The notes: generated by a model not told the origin, from the sequence alone. A stretch of DNA of 64,000 nt from Peromyscus leucopus (GCF_004664715.2 NC_051063.1:143495319-143559318), one strand, 5' to 3'; positions 1 to 12,399 are shown, numbered from the stretch's first letter. Program-made: numbers and translations.

Positions 1-499
1 TGTGAACCTGCATATCATGCACTTCTTTGAGAATTACAATCTTAGATGAATTCCTTAAGTGCAAGAAGATGTTCTCTATGGAGCACATATACATTGAACA
101 GAGCTTTTAACCATCAACATGACAGCCAATGTTGTTATAGCTAGTTATTGAGGGCTAGTATATATTCACTTAACTTTTCTCGCTCATCAAATATTTTAAA
201 ATGCATGCTTTCACCCAGCAAGTCACATTTCAAAAACTGCTCCAAGAAAAGCAACAACAATCCGATGTATATGCATAACTTCAGCATAGGAATATTTATT
301 ACGACAATAATAATGTTAGACTACATAATATATATAATATATACTATATAATATCTTAGCTAATCATATGCCCCATCCCCTGTTAGAGAGTGGGCATGTT
401 ATACAGTTTCTCTTCTCTTTTACTTAAGAAAGTAAACTAGTAAGCCAATGATTCATATAAACATGGGAAATTTAGGTGAATACTACTTGAATTGTTGAG
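1..499. other. Unassigned AT-rich unique sequence
   Basis: No gene or recognisable repeat is seen. The stretch around 300-355 is a short run of TA and ATA motifs. The 67-codon open frame from 148 is low-complexity (Ile/Tyr-rich) and is not credible as a gene. Confidence 0.6.
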
Positions 500-912
500 G
501 GTATAAACCTACCTAGGTTGGCATAGCTAAATCCTCCACAGGGGTAGCTTAATAACAGAAAGTATTTCTCACAGACCAGAAAATGGGGAATCCAAGACCA
601 AGAATTCGAAAAGGGATATTTCATTGTGAGAACCCTGTTTGTGATTTGTAGATGGTGTTATCTAACAATGTGTTTTGTATGTGCTGAAGAGATGGAGAAG
701 GGGAAGCAGGGAAGGGGTACTCTGTAATTTTCTGAGATCTCTTCTCATAAGGGAAAATGATTATGTTGGACCAAGGTCTGATCCTTGTGACCTAATTTAA
801 CATTAATCACTGTTTCTCCTTAGAGACCTTATCTCCAAATGCAGTCAAACTGAGTACAAGAATTTCAACATATGAAATCTGGGGAAACACAGACACCCAG
901 TCTATAACATAC
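500..912 (-). mobile_element. Old MLT1-type MaLR LTR
   Basis: Read on the minus strand, this matches the general layout of MLT1 LTRs. The left part (near 535-600) resembles the LTR 3' portion, with the frame of the phrase 'cagttctggaggctggaagtc'. The right part (near 800-910) has the counterpart of accttatctccaaat and ttcaacatatgaa, which mark the LTR 5' portion. It is strongly diverged with many small indels, as expected for an LTR older than the rodent-primate split. It is a solo LTR with no internal ERVL sequence. Subfamily is not assigned. Confidence 0.65.
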
Positions 913-2450
913 GATCTTTTCTGTCAGTGGTAGTTTTATTAAGATGGGACTCTAAATACTGTGACATTTTACTGACTCCCAAATAAGACTGTATGATTAG
1001 TCCAAAGCAATCACACACTGGTAGCCTGATGAATGTTCTCCCCACTGACTTTCTAAAGCAGTCAGAAGATCTTGTCTCCACCCTTAACCAGCTGTGACTA
1101 AAAGCAAGGACTGTAATTTTTCTTTTCAGTATCTGGATTTCTTCACATCTTTAAAGAAGGGAACTAGACTAGATGTGTTTTGAATTTCTTTTAGCTCCCA
1201 ATTTCATGAAATGACTATTTCTTATAACTCAATATTCTCATACTTAGGATACAGGTGCCAGAAATTATAATGTGATGAAGACTATATTTTCACAAAATTC
1301 AGAGTTAAAATTGTATGCATGGATGATTTATGGATGTGTACTTATTTTCTCACCAGGTTCATTTATACAAATCGTTCTATATTATTGTTATACTCAACAC
1401 AATGAAATATGTAGAATTCATGTTAGCTTGAGTCTTGAAGTTGGAAGGCAGTGGAATGAAATATAACTCAAATTCAAAGGAGAAATGGGATCCATATTTG
1501 GAATTTCAGCAAAGGCTGGAGGAAGGGGGAACATTCCAGAAATACAATGTAACTCATTTTTATGGATGTAATATTAAAAATCATATTTCAAAATCTGAGT
1601 ATTATTAATATTCTTTATATTAATATTTATTGCCTGGCAATTTCCTTCATTTATGCCATAAAACAATAACATTTTTGTCTGATGGGTTCCAACTACCAAT
1701 TATAAAAACAAGTAGATAAAGGCATAAAAAGAAAAAGTGAAAAATGTATGTATCATATTTCACTTCAGTGGGTCTTGAAGACTCTTAAAAGTTAGAGGTT
1801 ATCAACTTTTGGGTTGGTTCTTGAATTATTCTTCAGTCATCTATATTTATAGTCATATAAGCCTCTGGTGAGTTCATGAAAAACGTTGAAGCAACCAACA
1901 AGAAGAGGTTACAATACAGCAGTGGGTGAACTCATCACAGAAGCCAAGCTCTAGAAAACATTAGAAGATTCTTAGAGATAGAATTTTTCATTTGAAAAAT
2001 TTAATGCTTTAATGGACTGTTAGTTTAAAAGATACTCATTAGCAACTACCATTAATATACTCACTGGATAGTGAGGGCCCAACTCTAAAAAACTTGCTGG
2101 CTATCTTTTTGTACAAAATTAATGAATGTCTTTTAACCAGTGTTTTCATAACTTCCCACTCTTAGATTGTACACAAGTAAAGATATAGTTCCAAAAGTCT
2201 CCATACTGAAGCCTGTATGATATTAATCAATGCTTAGGCCATTTTAGCTTATAAGAATCACGATCAATGAATACAAAGTATAGCACTTCTGTAATGGGAA
2301 AAATAAGCAAATTTTAAAAATTAGGGAACATCTATAAACTGGCTGATAGAGTTATAAATAATTGAAGTTTGCCCCTTTTGTTTCTGAGCAATTATTCAGA
2401 AAAACAGGATGGTTAAATAACTAGTTTGGATCAGCACCAGCAGATTATCT
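913..2450. other. Unassigned sequence without gene
   Basis: AT-rich DNA. No repeat family, splice-flanked exon or credible open frame was recognised. Very old L1 or L2 fragments below visual detection are possible. Confidence 0.5.
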
Positions 2451-2505
2451 ATATGATATGACATGATATGATATATGATATGATATGGTACAGATATATA
2501 TGATA
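2451..2505. repeat. ATGAT/ATATG imperfect tandem repeat
   Basis: Interleaved copies of atgat, atatg and tgata units run up to the first base of the following LTR. The repeat is imperfect, with single-base interruptions such as tgacatg and ggtacag. Confidence 0.8.
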
Positions 2506-3050
2506 TGTTGTGGAACATTAGTTGAAGATGTGCTACATTCATTAATGCTGAGGAACATTTGTTTAATGATGCAAAGATGTGTTGCATTCTTTTATGTTGC
2601 ATTTGTTTAACTCTGAAGCTGTGTTCCTTTGCCTGTCTAAAACACCTGATTGGTCTAATAAAGAGCCAAACGTCCAACAGCTTGGCAAGAGAAGGGTAGG
2701 CAGAGCTGCCAGACAGAGGAATAAATAGGATAAAAGGAGAAGAGGGAGGAGTGAGAAAAAGAGGAGAGGAGGATGCTGAAAGGCAGCCACCCAGCCACAT
2801 AGCCACACAGCCACCCAGCCAGAAATGGAACAAGTAGAATAAGAAGGAAGGAAAAGATATACAGAAATAGAGAAAGGTGAAAGCCTAGAGGCAAAATAAA
2901 GCTAGATGGGATAATTTAAGTAAGAAAATCTGGCTAGAAATAGGGCAAGCCAAGGCCAGGCATTTACAAGTAATATGTCTCCATGTGTTTATTTGGGAGC
3001 TGTGTAGCAGCCCCCCCCCCCAAGAAAAAAGAGTAAAAAATCCAACTATA
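2506..3050 (+). mobile_element. Rodent endogenous-retrovirus solo LTR
   Basis: The element starts with tgttgtggaa and carries a body familiar from rodent LTRs: gcctgtctaaaacacctga, then tctaataaagagcc (a polyadenylation-like AATAAA in sense orientation). A purine-rich stretch, repeated agccacccagccacatagc motifs and a tail with atttgggagctg follow. The flanking hexamers are atgata before 2506 and atgatt after 3050, a near-perfect 6-bp target duplication typical of class II ERVs. Under that boundary the element is 545 bp and ends in TA rather than the canonical CA. No internal viral genes are present. The family name is uncertain. A run of 11 C at 3011-3021 near its end is an obvious slippage site. 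Confidence 0.7.
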
Positions 3051-3053
3051 ATG

Positions 3054-3179
<126 letters not shown>

Positions 3180-3369
3180 ATGTTGTCTGGACATTTTCCC
3201 TCTACACTCCCTATTTTATTTATGTTGCCTGCTATCTTCTTGATTTTAGGGTTGACAAAACTGTCCATGACGACCCTGTAAAATGAAGACAAGTGGAAAG
3301 CTTGGAGTTTTCAATCCTACAGATGTTGATGCAAGCACCCTTCCTGTGTCACCACCTTTTCGTGCTGGA

Positions 3370-3500
3370 ATTATATATTTAGAGACAAGGGGCTGTGCAG
3401 CCCAGGATAGTTAGGAGCTCACTGTGTAGCCTCTTCCTTTCAACAACCCTCTCTCCTCTGCTCCCCAAATGCTGGAATTATGAACAAGTGGAGTTGCTTC
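3370..3500 (-). mobile_element. Degenerate B1-related SINE
   Basis: On the minus strand the order of B1 landmarks is preserved but eroded. On the plus strand these are agagacaaggggctg (B1 3' end), ctcactgtgtagcct, and ctcctctgctccccaaatgctggaattatg (B1 5' half with the reverse complement of the B box and A box region). Divergence indicates an early 7SL-derived monomer such as PB1 or B1F. Confidence 0.6.
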
Positions 3501-3549
3501 TGCCATCTCATCCTTCCCTGGCTCTTGTTTTTTATTCCTAAGCTGGGAT

Positions 3550-3603
3550 GTCCTCTGCACTCAATGATACCTTTGAGTGCAGAGGACTCAAAGGTATCAT
3601 TGA
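3550..3603. repeat. Two overlapping perfect palindromes
   Basis: Arm 3550-3564 is the exact reverse complement of 3573-3587 (15 bp arms, 8 bp loop). Arm 3561-3577 is the exact reverse complement of 3587-3603 (17 bp arms, 9 bp loop). The two hairpins share bases and are mutually exclusive. No known element explains them. Confidence 0.95.
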
Positions 3604-6009
3604 TTAATGGCACACAGCCTTAAATAACTTTCTGTCTTTGATACCATTCTATTTTATTTTTGCTTGTGAGAGCTTTTAGTAACTGGCATTTTAATTTTTA
3701 AAAATTTAATAAAACTTACATTTTCCATTTTGCACACTAAATGTAAACTGTGCGAGGCAGACTTCTTTCTGCCTTCTTGGTATGTATTCCAACGCCCAAG
3801 ACAGTACTGGCCCGGGTAGTTTCTCAATACTTACCTGTTACAGGATTCTGATTGAGTGAGTGAATGACTTGGAATTGCCTCATTCCTCACTTGGAATGCA
3901 CTGTCTGTCTTGGAATGTTCCCTGGTATGGAGGAGAAATGCTCACTTTAAATTATTGACTCACAAAGTCTCTAGAAAGCATATTATTCATTCTCTTCCCT
4001 TTTCCTTGTTTACTTCCCGACAACAATTAATGACAGAGATGAAAGTTTTCCATGATATGAAAAGGCTGAAACCCATGTCCAGGAAATAGATATGCCTTAC
4101 AATCCTTTGGTTCCCCAAAGTATTCCACCACCTCATTCCTACAAAAACATTGTTGGAATTCTGATTTTATTTTCTCCAGTGAACTGCTTGGAAGGTCTGC
4201 TTCCAAGAGAAAGATAGCCCTTGAGTTTATGCTTATGTCTTTCTTTGTCCTCCCCATCCCATTTTCCCCCTAAGGGAAGATAATCTGGTTCTCATGTTAC
4301 TACTAAGTGTTCTAGTGCATGGGAAAAGGTTGACATCTGAGGTCATTGCTGTGTGGATGAACTTATAGCCATTGACATATCAGGGAGCATCTAAGGGAAA
4401 TATTATAGGGGCCATCAAGGCTGTTTCAAATTTCCCGATTGCATATATTAAGACAGGATAAGCTCCAATTACATAAGTACTTGCTTCATATAATGGAGAA
4501 TCAGAGCTGCATGTGGATTCTGATCTCTAAGCAGCCAAGCGTATTCAAAAGTATAAAAAAAATTAACTATCTTTATCCAGTAATATTGGGAGAGCACAGG
4601 AACCAGATCATAACATTTGGACAAGAAGAAAGAGTCATGAGGCTTCAGAGTAAGAATTGTGACTTTTCACCTAAGGTAGTGTGGACCTGAAAGCATTGCT
4701 TTGTATTTTCCTTTCCTGGTGGTATCTCAGATAAGGGATGGAAATGGATTCTTAATGCCTTTAAGTCTTTCTCTCTGTGACCATAGAGTGACCATTTACA
4801 CAGTAAAATGTGTCACTGGCCTGAGATCCAGTTGCTTCTGGATCTGTCAATACAAGTCAGGTATCCAGGTAAACCAGCAGCCAACTCATGCACAAAGTTT
4901 CCCAGAGTCTGTATGTGAGGAGTTGGACCTGAAGACAGCTGCTTCCAACAGCTGTCTACTTACACAGCCATCTTAGGGGAGAATGATTAATGAACTCACT
5001 TGGGCAGCAAGGAGCCCAGTTCCCTGATCCATAGTTGCAGCACAGGTATTGATGAGAAACTAATGAGAAATTTGATGCTCAAATTTGAATGTTTATTCCA
5101 ATTACCAACCAACAGATCCAAATTTTTTAAAAGCTAAACCATTAACCTTTTGTTAGGCATGGGCAGTGTCAAATTGTGGCTTTATGCTATGTGCTAGAAT
5201 GTGTGGATGGAAGTGAATGGAGTCTGCCTTAACACATAGTGCTCTGTCTATGCAGACAGCTTCCCTTGACTTCTGCACAAAATCTTTAGCAGTGGAAGGA
5301 AAGAAAGAAGGAAACGTTTGACATCTTGGCAGCTACTCAGCATTAAACACTTGGGCAGGATGAGGAGTCCTTCCCAAATCAGAATAATATGATTCTAGAT
5401 AGAAGATGTCTCAGTGTGGGGCTTAGATCTAGGGCATTGGCACACTAGACATTCCTTGTGCTTATGAGACAACTCCTAAATTATTATTACAACACTAAGT
5501 TTTTACCCTTTACCAGAGAAGGGTTTACTAGCTTATCTTTCCCCCAAGAAAAGAAAACTATGGTGCAGATTAAAAAAATAAATAAATCTTAGCCCACAGG
5601 GGAGGAGCGATTCTCTTAATCAAGTGAGGGTAGGCAAGATATCTCAAAGGCCCTGACTGAGATGTTGCGAATATATTGGAGATCTGTAGTCTGCACATAG
5701 TAGTTATCTCCTTCTCGCCCCTGTATGACAAACACAGTAGATATTATTCATCAGTCCCCTTTGCATTAGCTGGGACATGACTGCTGTTCTGCCTTTCAAC
5801 ATAAAGATCTGGACAGAACATCTCACCAGACTGATGGTAGAGATGAAATCTATATATCAATCCCAAGTGTCAAAGACTAGAATCCTTTTCCTCAGACCTG
5901 TGTCTTCAGCTAACCCATTTCTCTCAGCCATTTGCTCACTTACCTTTGATAGGTAAGCACCTCTCTTACCATTTGAGAATAGCTCATAACTTCCAACTCC
6001 ATCCTGTGT
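3604..6009. other. Unassigned sequence with possible L2 trace
   Basis: No gene is recognised. Around 3795-3880 a phrase ending in gattgagtgagtgaatgac resembles the last bases of L2/MIR elements, but the match is weak. Open frames at 4439-4690, 4701-4976 and 4027-4257 (minus) show no domain, signal peptide or biased composition, and I regard them as chance. Confidence 0.5.
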
Positions 6010-6245
6010 ATCATAGTATCCTCTCTCTACTTTTTATATTCCACCTTTTTGTCATTGTTTTACTGATTTTATCCTCCCATGGAAGATGAGGTCCACAAAG
6101 AGATGACTTTCAGAGTAGATGGACATGGTGGTACACTCAGGATGAAAGAAGTGATTTTTGTTTGTTGATTGCTGTATCCCCCATCAACTTGATTCATCTG
6201 TAAGTCATAATGGATACTCAAATGGTTGAATAAATGAGTGATTTC
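6010..6245 (+). mobile_element. L2 LINE 3' end remnant
   Basis: The order of phrases follows the L2 3' region: a counterpart of 'gagctccttgagggcaggga' near 6085, then gttgattgctgtatccccc, then gatactcaaatggttgaataaatgagtg, the diverged form of 'gctcaataaatatttgttgaatgaatg'. This is an ancient mammalian insertion and is non-functional. Confidence 0.65.
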
Positions 6246-8554
6246 ATTATGATGTTGCTATGGAAACTATGTGGATAAATAAGTGAAGTTACTCTCTGTA
6301 GCCCTTAATATGAAATTAGCTCAAGAAGGTTAAGTTCATTTCTGATTCATCAAACAAGGCTGTGGGGCAGTTCATGACATGGAGAATTTTCTGATAATCA
6401 GAGATCCAGAGTCCTTGAGTCTACTTATCAGGAGAATAGTAGAGAGGAGTCATGTATCATGCTGATGGCTCACTTTATTACTCCTAGGACCCTTCCAAAT
6501 ACTCCATAATATACCCATTCCTTCTAAAACTGAGATTTAGAATGATTCCTTAAAGCCTTAAAATACTGGGATCAGGTCTACAGAAATTGCAGTAAGATTC
6601 AAGTCAGTGTCAGCCTTGGAGACAATGCTGGGGATATTCTATTTGCATGAGGTTCTATCTGTCAGGCAGTGAATGTGATTTGGTCATGTTCTTACCCTAG
6701 AAGAAAAAAAAATCATCACAGTGCAAGCTATATTCTCAAGCAAGAGTCCTTTCAAAGCTGAGGGAAATATTTCAGCTAAGGGAACTTCATTTTGGGAAAT
6801 GGCAACTTCATTGCTTGAAATGAGGCCATTTTGTGCAGAAAGAGTTAAGCTTTCTTCCAGAGGAGCCTGACTCTAAGCCAGTATATGGCATTAAGCACAG
6901 AGAAAATTGGGCTGAATAATCCCTTTAGTCTCTTTAAGGTGCTGAGCTGACATTTTGATATGCCGTAAGTTGGCAACTCAACGTTTTATACTTTATCTTC
7001 AAATTCCACATTTTAAGTCTTATTTTCCTCTTTCAGAAGCACACTGGATACCTGCAACTACCTTAAACCATATCAACAAAAAAAAAAAAAACTGAATGTT
7101 TTCTGTTAGCTCAATAAAATGAAAAGTTAATATCCCCAATTTTGTTGAAGGAGGAACCTAATTTATACTTAGAACTTACCCCTCAAAAAAATTTAAGACT
7201 AACAACATTCTATAAGGACAATATGTTAGAAAGATGTGAAGGGTTAGAATTAGTACTGTCAAAAATAAATTTGACCTAGGATTGAAGTATGAGTTTTCCC
7301 ATCATTTGGGGCTCTTTTATGAGGTTTGATTATAGACGTAAAAATGTAATTCTTATTCTGTTCCTAATCAGACAGGCTACCAAGACTGTTTTCCTGCTGG
7401 GATTTCCAAATTTAATTGAAAGAAAAATTTCAAATCCAACTGATGTGTTATGAAATATAAATCAAGATGAGTCAATGTAGGGTCAAAATTGAGGGTCTGG
7501 GTCTGAAACTTTTTATACATGTTTTAGTCCTAATAAAAAAACAGCAAAACCAGGCCTGTAAGTTGACTCTACACTAATTTCTTTAATTCTCCTGGGTGCA
7601 TTTCCTGGCCTTCCTCCTACATTTCTTCTTTAAGATGCTCCATCAGCATACACCACTTTTCTTTCATATGTCTCAACACAAGTAGAATGATCTATCCCCT
7701 ACTACCATCCTTCCTGGCACGTGAGGTCCATGAGAGCTGGGCTGAGTCCATCAGAATAAAGTATCTCTGGGGTCTGAAATAAAGTAGGAGTTCAGGAAAT
7801 ATTTGCCAAATGTAAGCATGAAGCTTGGACCTGCTTTACAGTGTTCTCACTGTGACAGCTTTCTGGACTAAAACCCTGTTACACAGTGAGCCACTGAGAC
7901 TCCAGCTCTCGCCCAGGAATATTGGTCCACGGCAAAATTCTAATTTACTCTAACTCAGAGACATTTCTTTAGAATTGGAATGGAAGCAAAGCACTTTAGT
8001 GCCGTCCTTAACATCAAGGATATCTTCCATGACATTCTGAGACCTATTTGAGAGGAGAAAGGGGCTTCTTCCACAGTAACCTTGCTTGTGAGGATGCACT
8101 ATTGCAGCCACTTTGCAAACAGACAAATTGAAAAAAAAAAGCATTCAATTCTGACAGACTGTGGTATCTTCAAGAAGTTGCTAGTGGCACCCATGTGGTA
8201 TGATAATGTCACTAGCTCTGCACATCATGTAAACAATGAGTAGCCCTGGATGAATAGCGGAACTAAAGATCCCAATCCTGTCACCCACATCACAGAGAAT
8301 CTTCTACCCCTGATAACAGAGCAGCATTTGCTAGCAATGTTTATGTGTAGCTTTTCATGTATCAATGGAACAATGGGGGTCCAATTAAAACAGAACATTT
8401 TAACTGTCCAGAGTCACAAGTATTCTCTGTATCTTCATCATGGTGGATTACTGAAAGGAGGATTTCTCTCATTTTATTTCCTACTTTGCTTCTTCCTTAT
8501 CAGTGCATGTGTGTGGTGTTCCCGGATTTGTGAGCCTTCCTCTTTGTAATGCAC

Positions 8555-8556
<2 letters not shown>
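6246..8556. other. Unassigned sequence with weak L2 remnant
   Basis: Mostly unique. At about 7640-7820 the segment ending aggagttcaggaaatatttgccaaatgt resembles an L2 3' end. An A-run lies at 7077-7092. Frames at 7950-8144 (minus) and 8250-8549 have no recognisable protein features. Confidence 0.45.

Positions 8557-8598
<42 letters not shown>
8557..8598. repeat. (CA)n microsatellite
   Basis: About 21 uninterrupted CA units. The surrounding frames with poly Val-Cys are artefacts of this tract. Confidence 0.97.
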
Positions 8599-8602
<4 letters not shown>

Positions 8603-10160
8603 GAAATAAAGTGACTGATCCCTGCTTTGGTTTTTGCCCCTCTGATGGGTCAGGGGTCTCTCTCAGAGGAGTTTCCCTGTGCACCTGCAGTCATGCGGAA
8701 CCTGTTTGCTGGCGTTCAGCTCATGCACTTGAAAGGGAATGCCATAGAGATGGGCTGACCTTCCTGGCCTTGCAACCAAAAGGGAGCCCTGTGGGGAGTA
8801 CCTGGAGGTGGTGTTTCTCCTGTTGGTAGCATCCTGGTTGTTCACTTCAGTGGCTGTGTTTTAACTATGCCCCTGTATTCTTTACTGGCCACTGGAAAAG
8901 GTGAATGTTTTCTTGCCCCAGCTTCAGAGGCATTAAGCCCTTACCTTGACTTCTCTTAGAAAGGAAAACCAGAGAAGGCAGAAAGAAAGGCACACTGCAA
9001 AATGTAACAAAGGACACAGATGCTCTTACCACACGGGTAATTATTGTGCCCACAAACACAGGGTGTGGGTAGGCTGTGTGCTTGCTGCACAAAATTTATA
9101 TTCATAATACTTTTACTCCCTGTTTTATATGTAAGGATTTTTTAAGTTGGTGTACATTTCTAGCTTTTGAGGTCAGAAATCTCTGTCACAAAATGTTGTT
9201 TTTGAAAACCATGTCCTTCTGAAAGGAAGGCCACTACTACAGCTTCTCAATTATGGATACATCTTGGAAAATCAATGATCTTAATGACTTCTGCCTAATG
9301 TACAAGGCTGGCTAAAGGTGTGTTTACAATAGAAATAAACACTATATTAAGTGAACTTTTTCTCCTGGAAAATATACACATAGTATTATTTGTATTTGAT
9401 CTCACAATTGTGTCACAGCTCCAAACACACCTCCTTGAAGTTTTAAAAGGTTAACAATTAACCTTGGACAAAGGATCCAATATCTTGCGTTTCAGGTTGG
9501 ATAATTGCAGGCTACATTTCCTTGGTGTGTTTCAGAGAGATGAGTTAAATTTTGAAAGAGAAGCCTTCTATTTGAGCTTTGTGAGTAAAGGCAAGTTTCT
9601 ATACTCCAGGGCCAGCCCAAGGGATTTCTGCTAAGAAAGATGAAATGACTATGGTGAAATCAAACTACCTCTGCAGCTCCTTTGTCCAGTTTGTAAGTCC
9701 TCCTGGGGATTCTCCGTTTGCTTGGGAAAAGTCGGTCAGTGGTCAAACAGAGGTAGATCAAGTGTAGCAGAGATGCATATGCACACCCACCTCTGGGGAC
9801 CTGGACCACAGCAAAAATGGGTAATGCACAGACAATGCAAGAGAGGGAAGCACTTTGACAACAGTAAGATGCTATTGTTAGAGTAACCCACAGTCCTTGA
9901 GGCTTGCATGTGGCCTGGCAACCGTGCTCTGGTTCTCTGCCTAGCTCAGAGAATATTACCTGAAACCTGGGGCTGTTACCAGTCTACATTGAACAAATGC
10001 CTACAGAAACTATGGAGTCTGATTTTGGTTCTAAAGTCTGATGGAAGTTTCTGTTTACACAATGAGAATTAGAAATGGATGAAACTATGGTATCACAGCT
10101 ACAACGAACTAAACTGGCATGATTTGGAGATAAACCAAATCACAGCACAGCTGGAATATT
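8599..10160. other. Unassigned sequence without gene
   Basis: Mixed-composition DNA with no repeat recognised and no credible coding frame. Frames at 8611-8829, 8865-9092 (minus) and 9736-9921 (minus) look like chance openings. Confidence 0.5.

Positions 10161-10191
<31 letters not shown>
10161..10191. repeat. (TTTTG)n repeat
   Basis: Several TTTTG units flanked by T-runs. This looks like the A-rich tail of a minus-strand retroposon whose body cannot be recognised. Confidence 0.8.
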
Positions 10192-10299
10192 AACGTGCTT
10201 ACCAATTTTTGCTAGGTGGAACTTAAGAATTCACTGCATTTATTAAATATTATTACATTGCTTGATTAGTGTGTGATTCTCTCCCTTTCTCTGGGTCTG

Positions 10300-10306
<7 letters not shown>

Positions 10307-10391
<85 letters not shown>
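10307..10391. repeat. Compound (CT)n(GT)n microsatellite
   Basis: About 25 CT units switch directly to about 17 GT units. The phase switch differs from the CT/CA switches near 3.1 and 15.7 kb. It ends where a SINE-like segment begins, consistent with growth from a SINE tail. Confidence 0.96.
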
Positions 10392-10392
<1 letters not shown>

Positions 10393-10545
10393 ATGCCACA
10401 GCACATATGTAGAGAAGACAACTTGCAGGTATCAGTTCTGCTCCTTTCCGTTCACCACGTGGGTCCCAGGGATCAAACTCTTCATCGATTTTGCCAGCAA
10501 ACGCCTTTACTGCCGAGACAGCTCCCCCAGCCCACCACTGCATTT
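10392..10545 (-). mobile_element. tRNA-derived rodent SINE (B2/B3-like)
   Basis: Read on the minus strand, the element starts with gggctgggggagctgtctcg (diverged A-box head), followed by a B-box-like gagtttgatccctgggaccc. It then runs through a body with aactgatacctgcaagttg into a GT-rich tail formed by the microsatellite. The head is tRNA-like, and this orientation and layout are standard for rodent SINEs. Exact subfamily is uncertain. Confidence 0.65.
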
Positions 10546-11079
10546 CATACAAAATTTAAATGACCCAGGTCCTATTCTGAGGAATTTCAGAACAATGGCA
10601 GAATTATTGGGCTCTCAGAGGAGTGATAAGTAAACTTGAAACCCTCTTCTTTTGCAAATAAGATATCCTTATCACTGCGTCAAAAATCTCACCATGTTCT
10701 AAAATCCTACTCCATTTTTTTTTTCCGTTTGGAGCTTAAACTTTGCAATATGAGCCCAGTTTCCCAGCTTCTTTGTTACATCTGGCCCATTTTAACTTGT
10801 GGTCAGATGTTGAAACCATGCAAAACTCCGTGGTTACAGTCATTTCCACCAGGAAACCAGGAGCAAGCGGCAGAGTGGCATGGGAAGGGGGGACTTTTGG
10901 GGACGATGTTTTTATTTCCATGCTTGAAAGAAAGTTGGATCATATGTGTGGATGACTGGGTACATGACTTGTACCCAGAGTTCCGGAAGGAAAAATATCA
11001 AAGGTGTCACTTTTTTTCTGAAGGGAAGAAAAAAAATCTATTTTTAATTATAAAACCTTTTTATTTCATTTTAAAGATG
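10546..11079. other. Unassigned; long frame rejected
   Basis: The longest plus-strand open frame of the window (10636-11082, 148 codons) lies here. It has no recognisable domain. Its C-terminal end is Lys/Phe-rich because of A- and T-runs. No splice or promoter context supports it. Confidence 0.5.
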
Positions 11080-11285
11080 TAGATTCGTTATGTGTGTATG
11101 TGTGTGAATCTATGTGGGTGTGTGCTCCTGTGTGCAGGTGCCCGTGGAGGCTAGTGGCATCCGATTTGCCTGGAGCTGGAGTTACAGGTAGTTGTGAGGC
11201 ACAGGTGGTGTGAGTGTGCTAGAGACTCTGTTTCTCAGGAGGCATGGTACCTGTTCCTAATCACTGAACCATCCCTCCAGTCCTG
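11080..11285 (-). mobile_element. B3 SINE
   Basis: On the plus strand the reverse complement of a B3 element is read: a TG-rich tail, then gtgtgcaggtgcccgtgg, ggagctggagttacagg, gttgtgagg, and an end with aaccatccctccagtcc (reverse complement of the tRNA-like head). This order is diagnostic of B3. Divergence is moderate. Confidence 0.8.
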
Positions 11286-11552
11286 AGTCACAGACTTCTG
11301 CTAGTTGGATAGTAGATGGTAAAGATTCCTCACTTCCTGCTGGCATCCCTCTAGCTGTGAAAACCTACCATTTCCTGAGTGGCTTTCCTACTCATACATT
11401 GAATCCAGAGCCCACTTTGTGAACCAGACATCATTAGTTCAACTAAGATGTGTCATACACAACTCTCATTTTTAATTGCCCTGGTCAAAGTCGATTGTCC
11501 TAAATGTCTGACATGACACTCCTTGTACTTGTCTTTGAGGACTTCACTTTGA

Positions 11553-11990
11553 GGTTGAGGAAATGGCCCAGTGGGTAGGAAACAGTACCTACTACACAAA
11601 CAAGACAACCTGTGACCCCATATTTGGGGGCTAAAATAGCTGGATCCCTGGAGCTCACTGACCAGCTAGCCTAGAGGAAATGGTAAGTTTCAGTTTCAGT
11701 GAGAAATCCTGTTTCAAAAAATAAGTCGAGGCTGGGTGTGATGGTGTACACCTGTAAACCCAGTCAGTACTCAGGAGGCAGAGACAGGCACATCTCTGTG
11801 CGTTCGAGGCCAGCCTGGCCTACAGAGTGAGTTCCAGGATAACCAGAACTGTTACACAGAGAAACTCTGTCTTGGAAAAAAAAAAAGTTCAAAAGTAGGA
11901 GAAAAAGACACCCAAGATCATGCTCTAGCCTCTGTATATGTGTCCTTATGTATGTGTGTCAGTACATACATGTATGTATACACCACACAA
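11553..11990 (+). mobile_element. Older tRNA-headed SINE, split by a B1
   Basis: The left part (11553-11728) begins with a head resembling gaggaaatggcccagtggg and includes ggagctcactgaccagctag. The right part (about 11888-11990) continues with agacacccaagatcatgctc and ctctgtatatgtgtcc, the usual sequel of the same rodent SINE. The two halves read continuously when the B1 between them is removed. Confidence 0.65.
11729..11886 (+). mobile_element. B1 SINE nested in an older SINE
   Basis: A full-length B1 layout is present: ggctgggtgtgatggtg start, ctcaggaggcagagaca, gttcgaggccagcctgg (B box region), and a cttggaaaaaaaaaaa tail. Similar flanks, ttcaaaaaataag upstream and ttcaaaagtag downstream, look like a target-site duplication. 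It is older than the B1 copies near 17, 28 and 47.7 kb. Confidence 0.9.
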
Positions 11991-12399
11991 AAACCTATAC
12001 TACAAACCTCTACACACTCTCAAGCTTCCCCTTACCCTGCTGTCTTTGAATGTGCTTAGGGTTTACTGTGACATTTGCATACTCTAACAACATTCTTATT
12101 CACAAATAGATAATATTCTTGAGGGGACGATATGTGAAGCAAATGAGGCTGTGAATGGTTATCAAGTAAACAAGCAACATCACACTAGCACACATCTTCC
12201 TTCTTTGACAAAACACAGCCTCCCGAGGGTTCAGAAACACCTGTAATTTACATGGGAGAAGAAGGACAGGGCTAGCTCCTCTGAGCAGAGATGGAAGTCT
12301 GTTCTCATCATTCCCCACGGCATTAGCTCTGATGTTGGACGTGTGGCAAACGAGGCTTCTTTGCAACAGTTTGCTCTCAAGGTTGGTGGCCTCCAGTCA

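Noticed and set aside
2396..2833. 145-codon minus-strand open frame
   Set aside because: It lies mostly inside the rodent LTR at 2506-3050 and runs out through the ATGAT repeat. No domain or signal is present.
10636..11082. 148-codon plus-strand frame, the longest in the window
   Set aside because: No recognisable protein features, Lys/Phe-rich end from A/T runs, and it runs into a B3 SINE region. Fits chance expectation for 64 kb.
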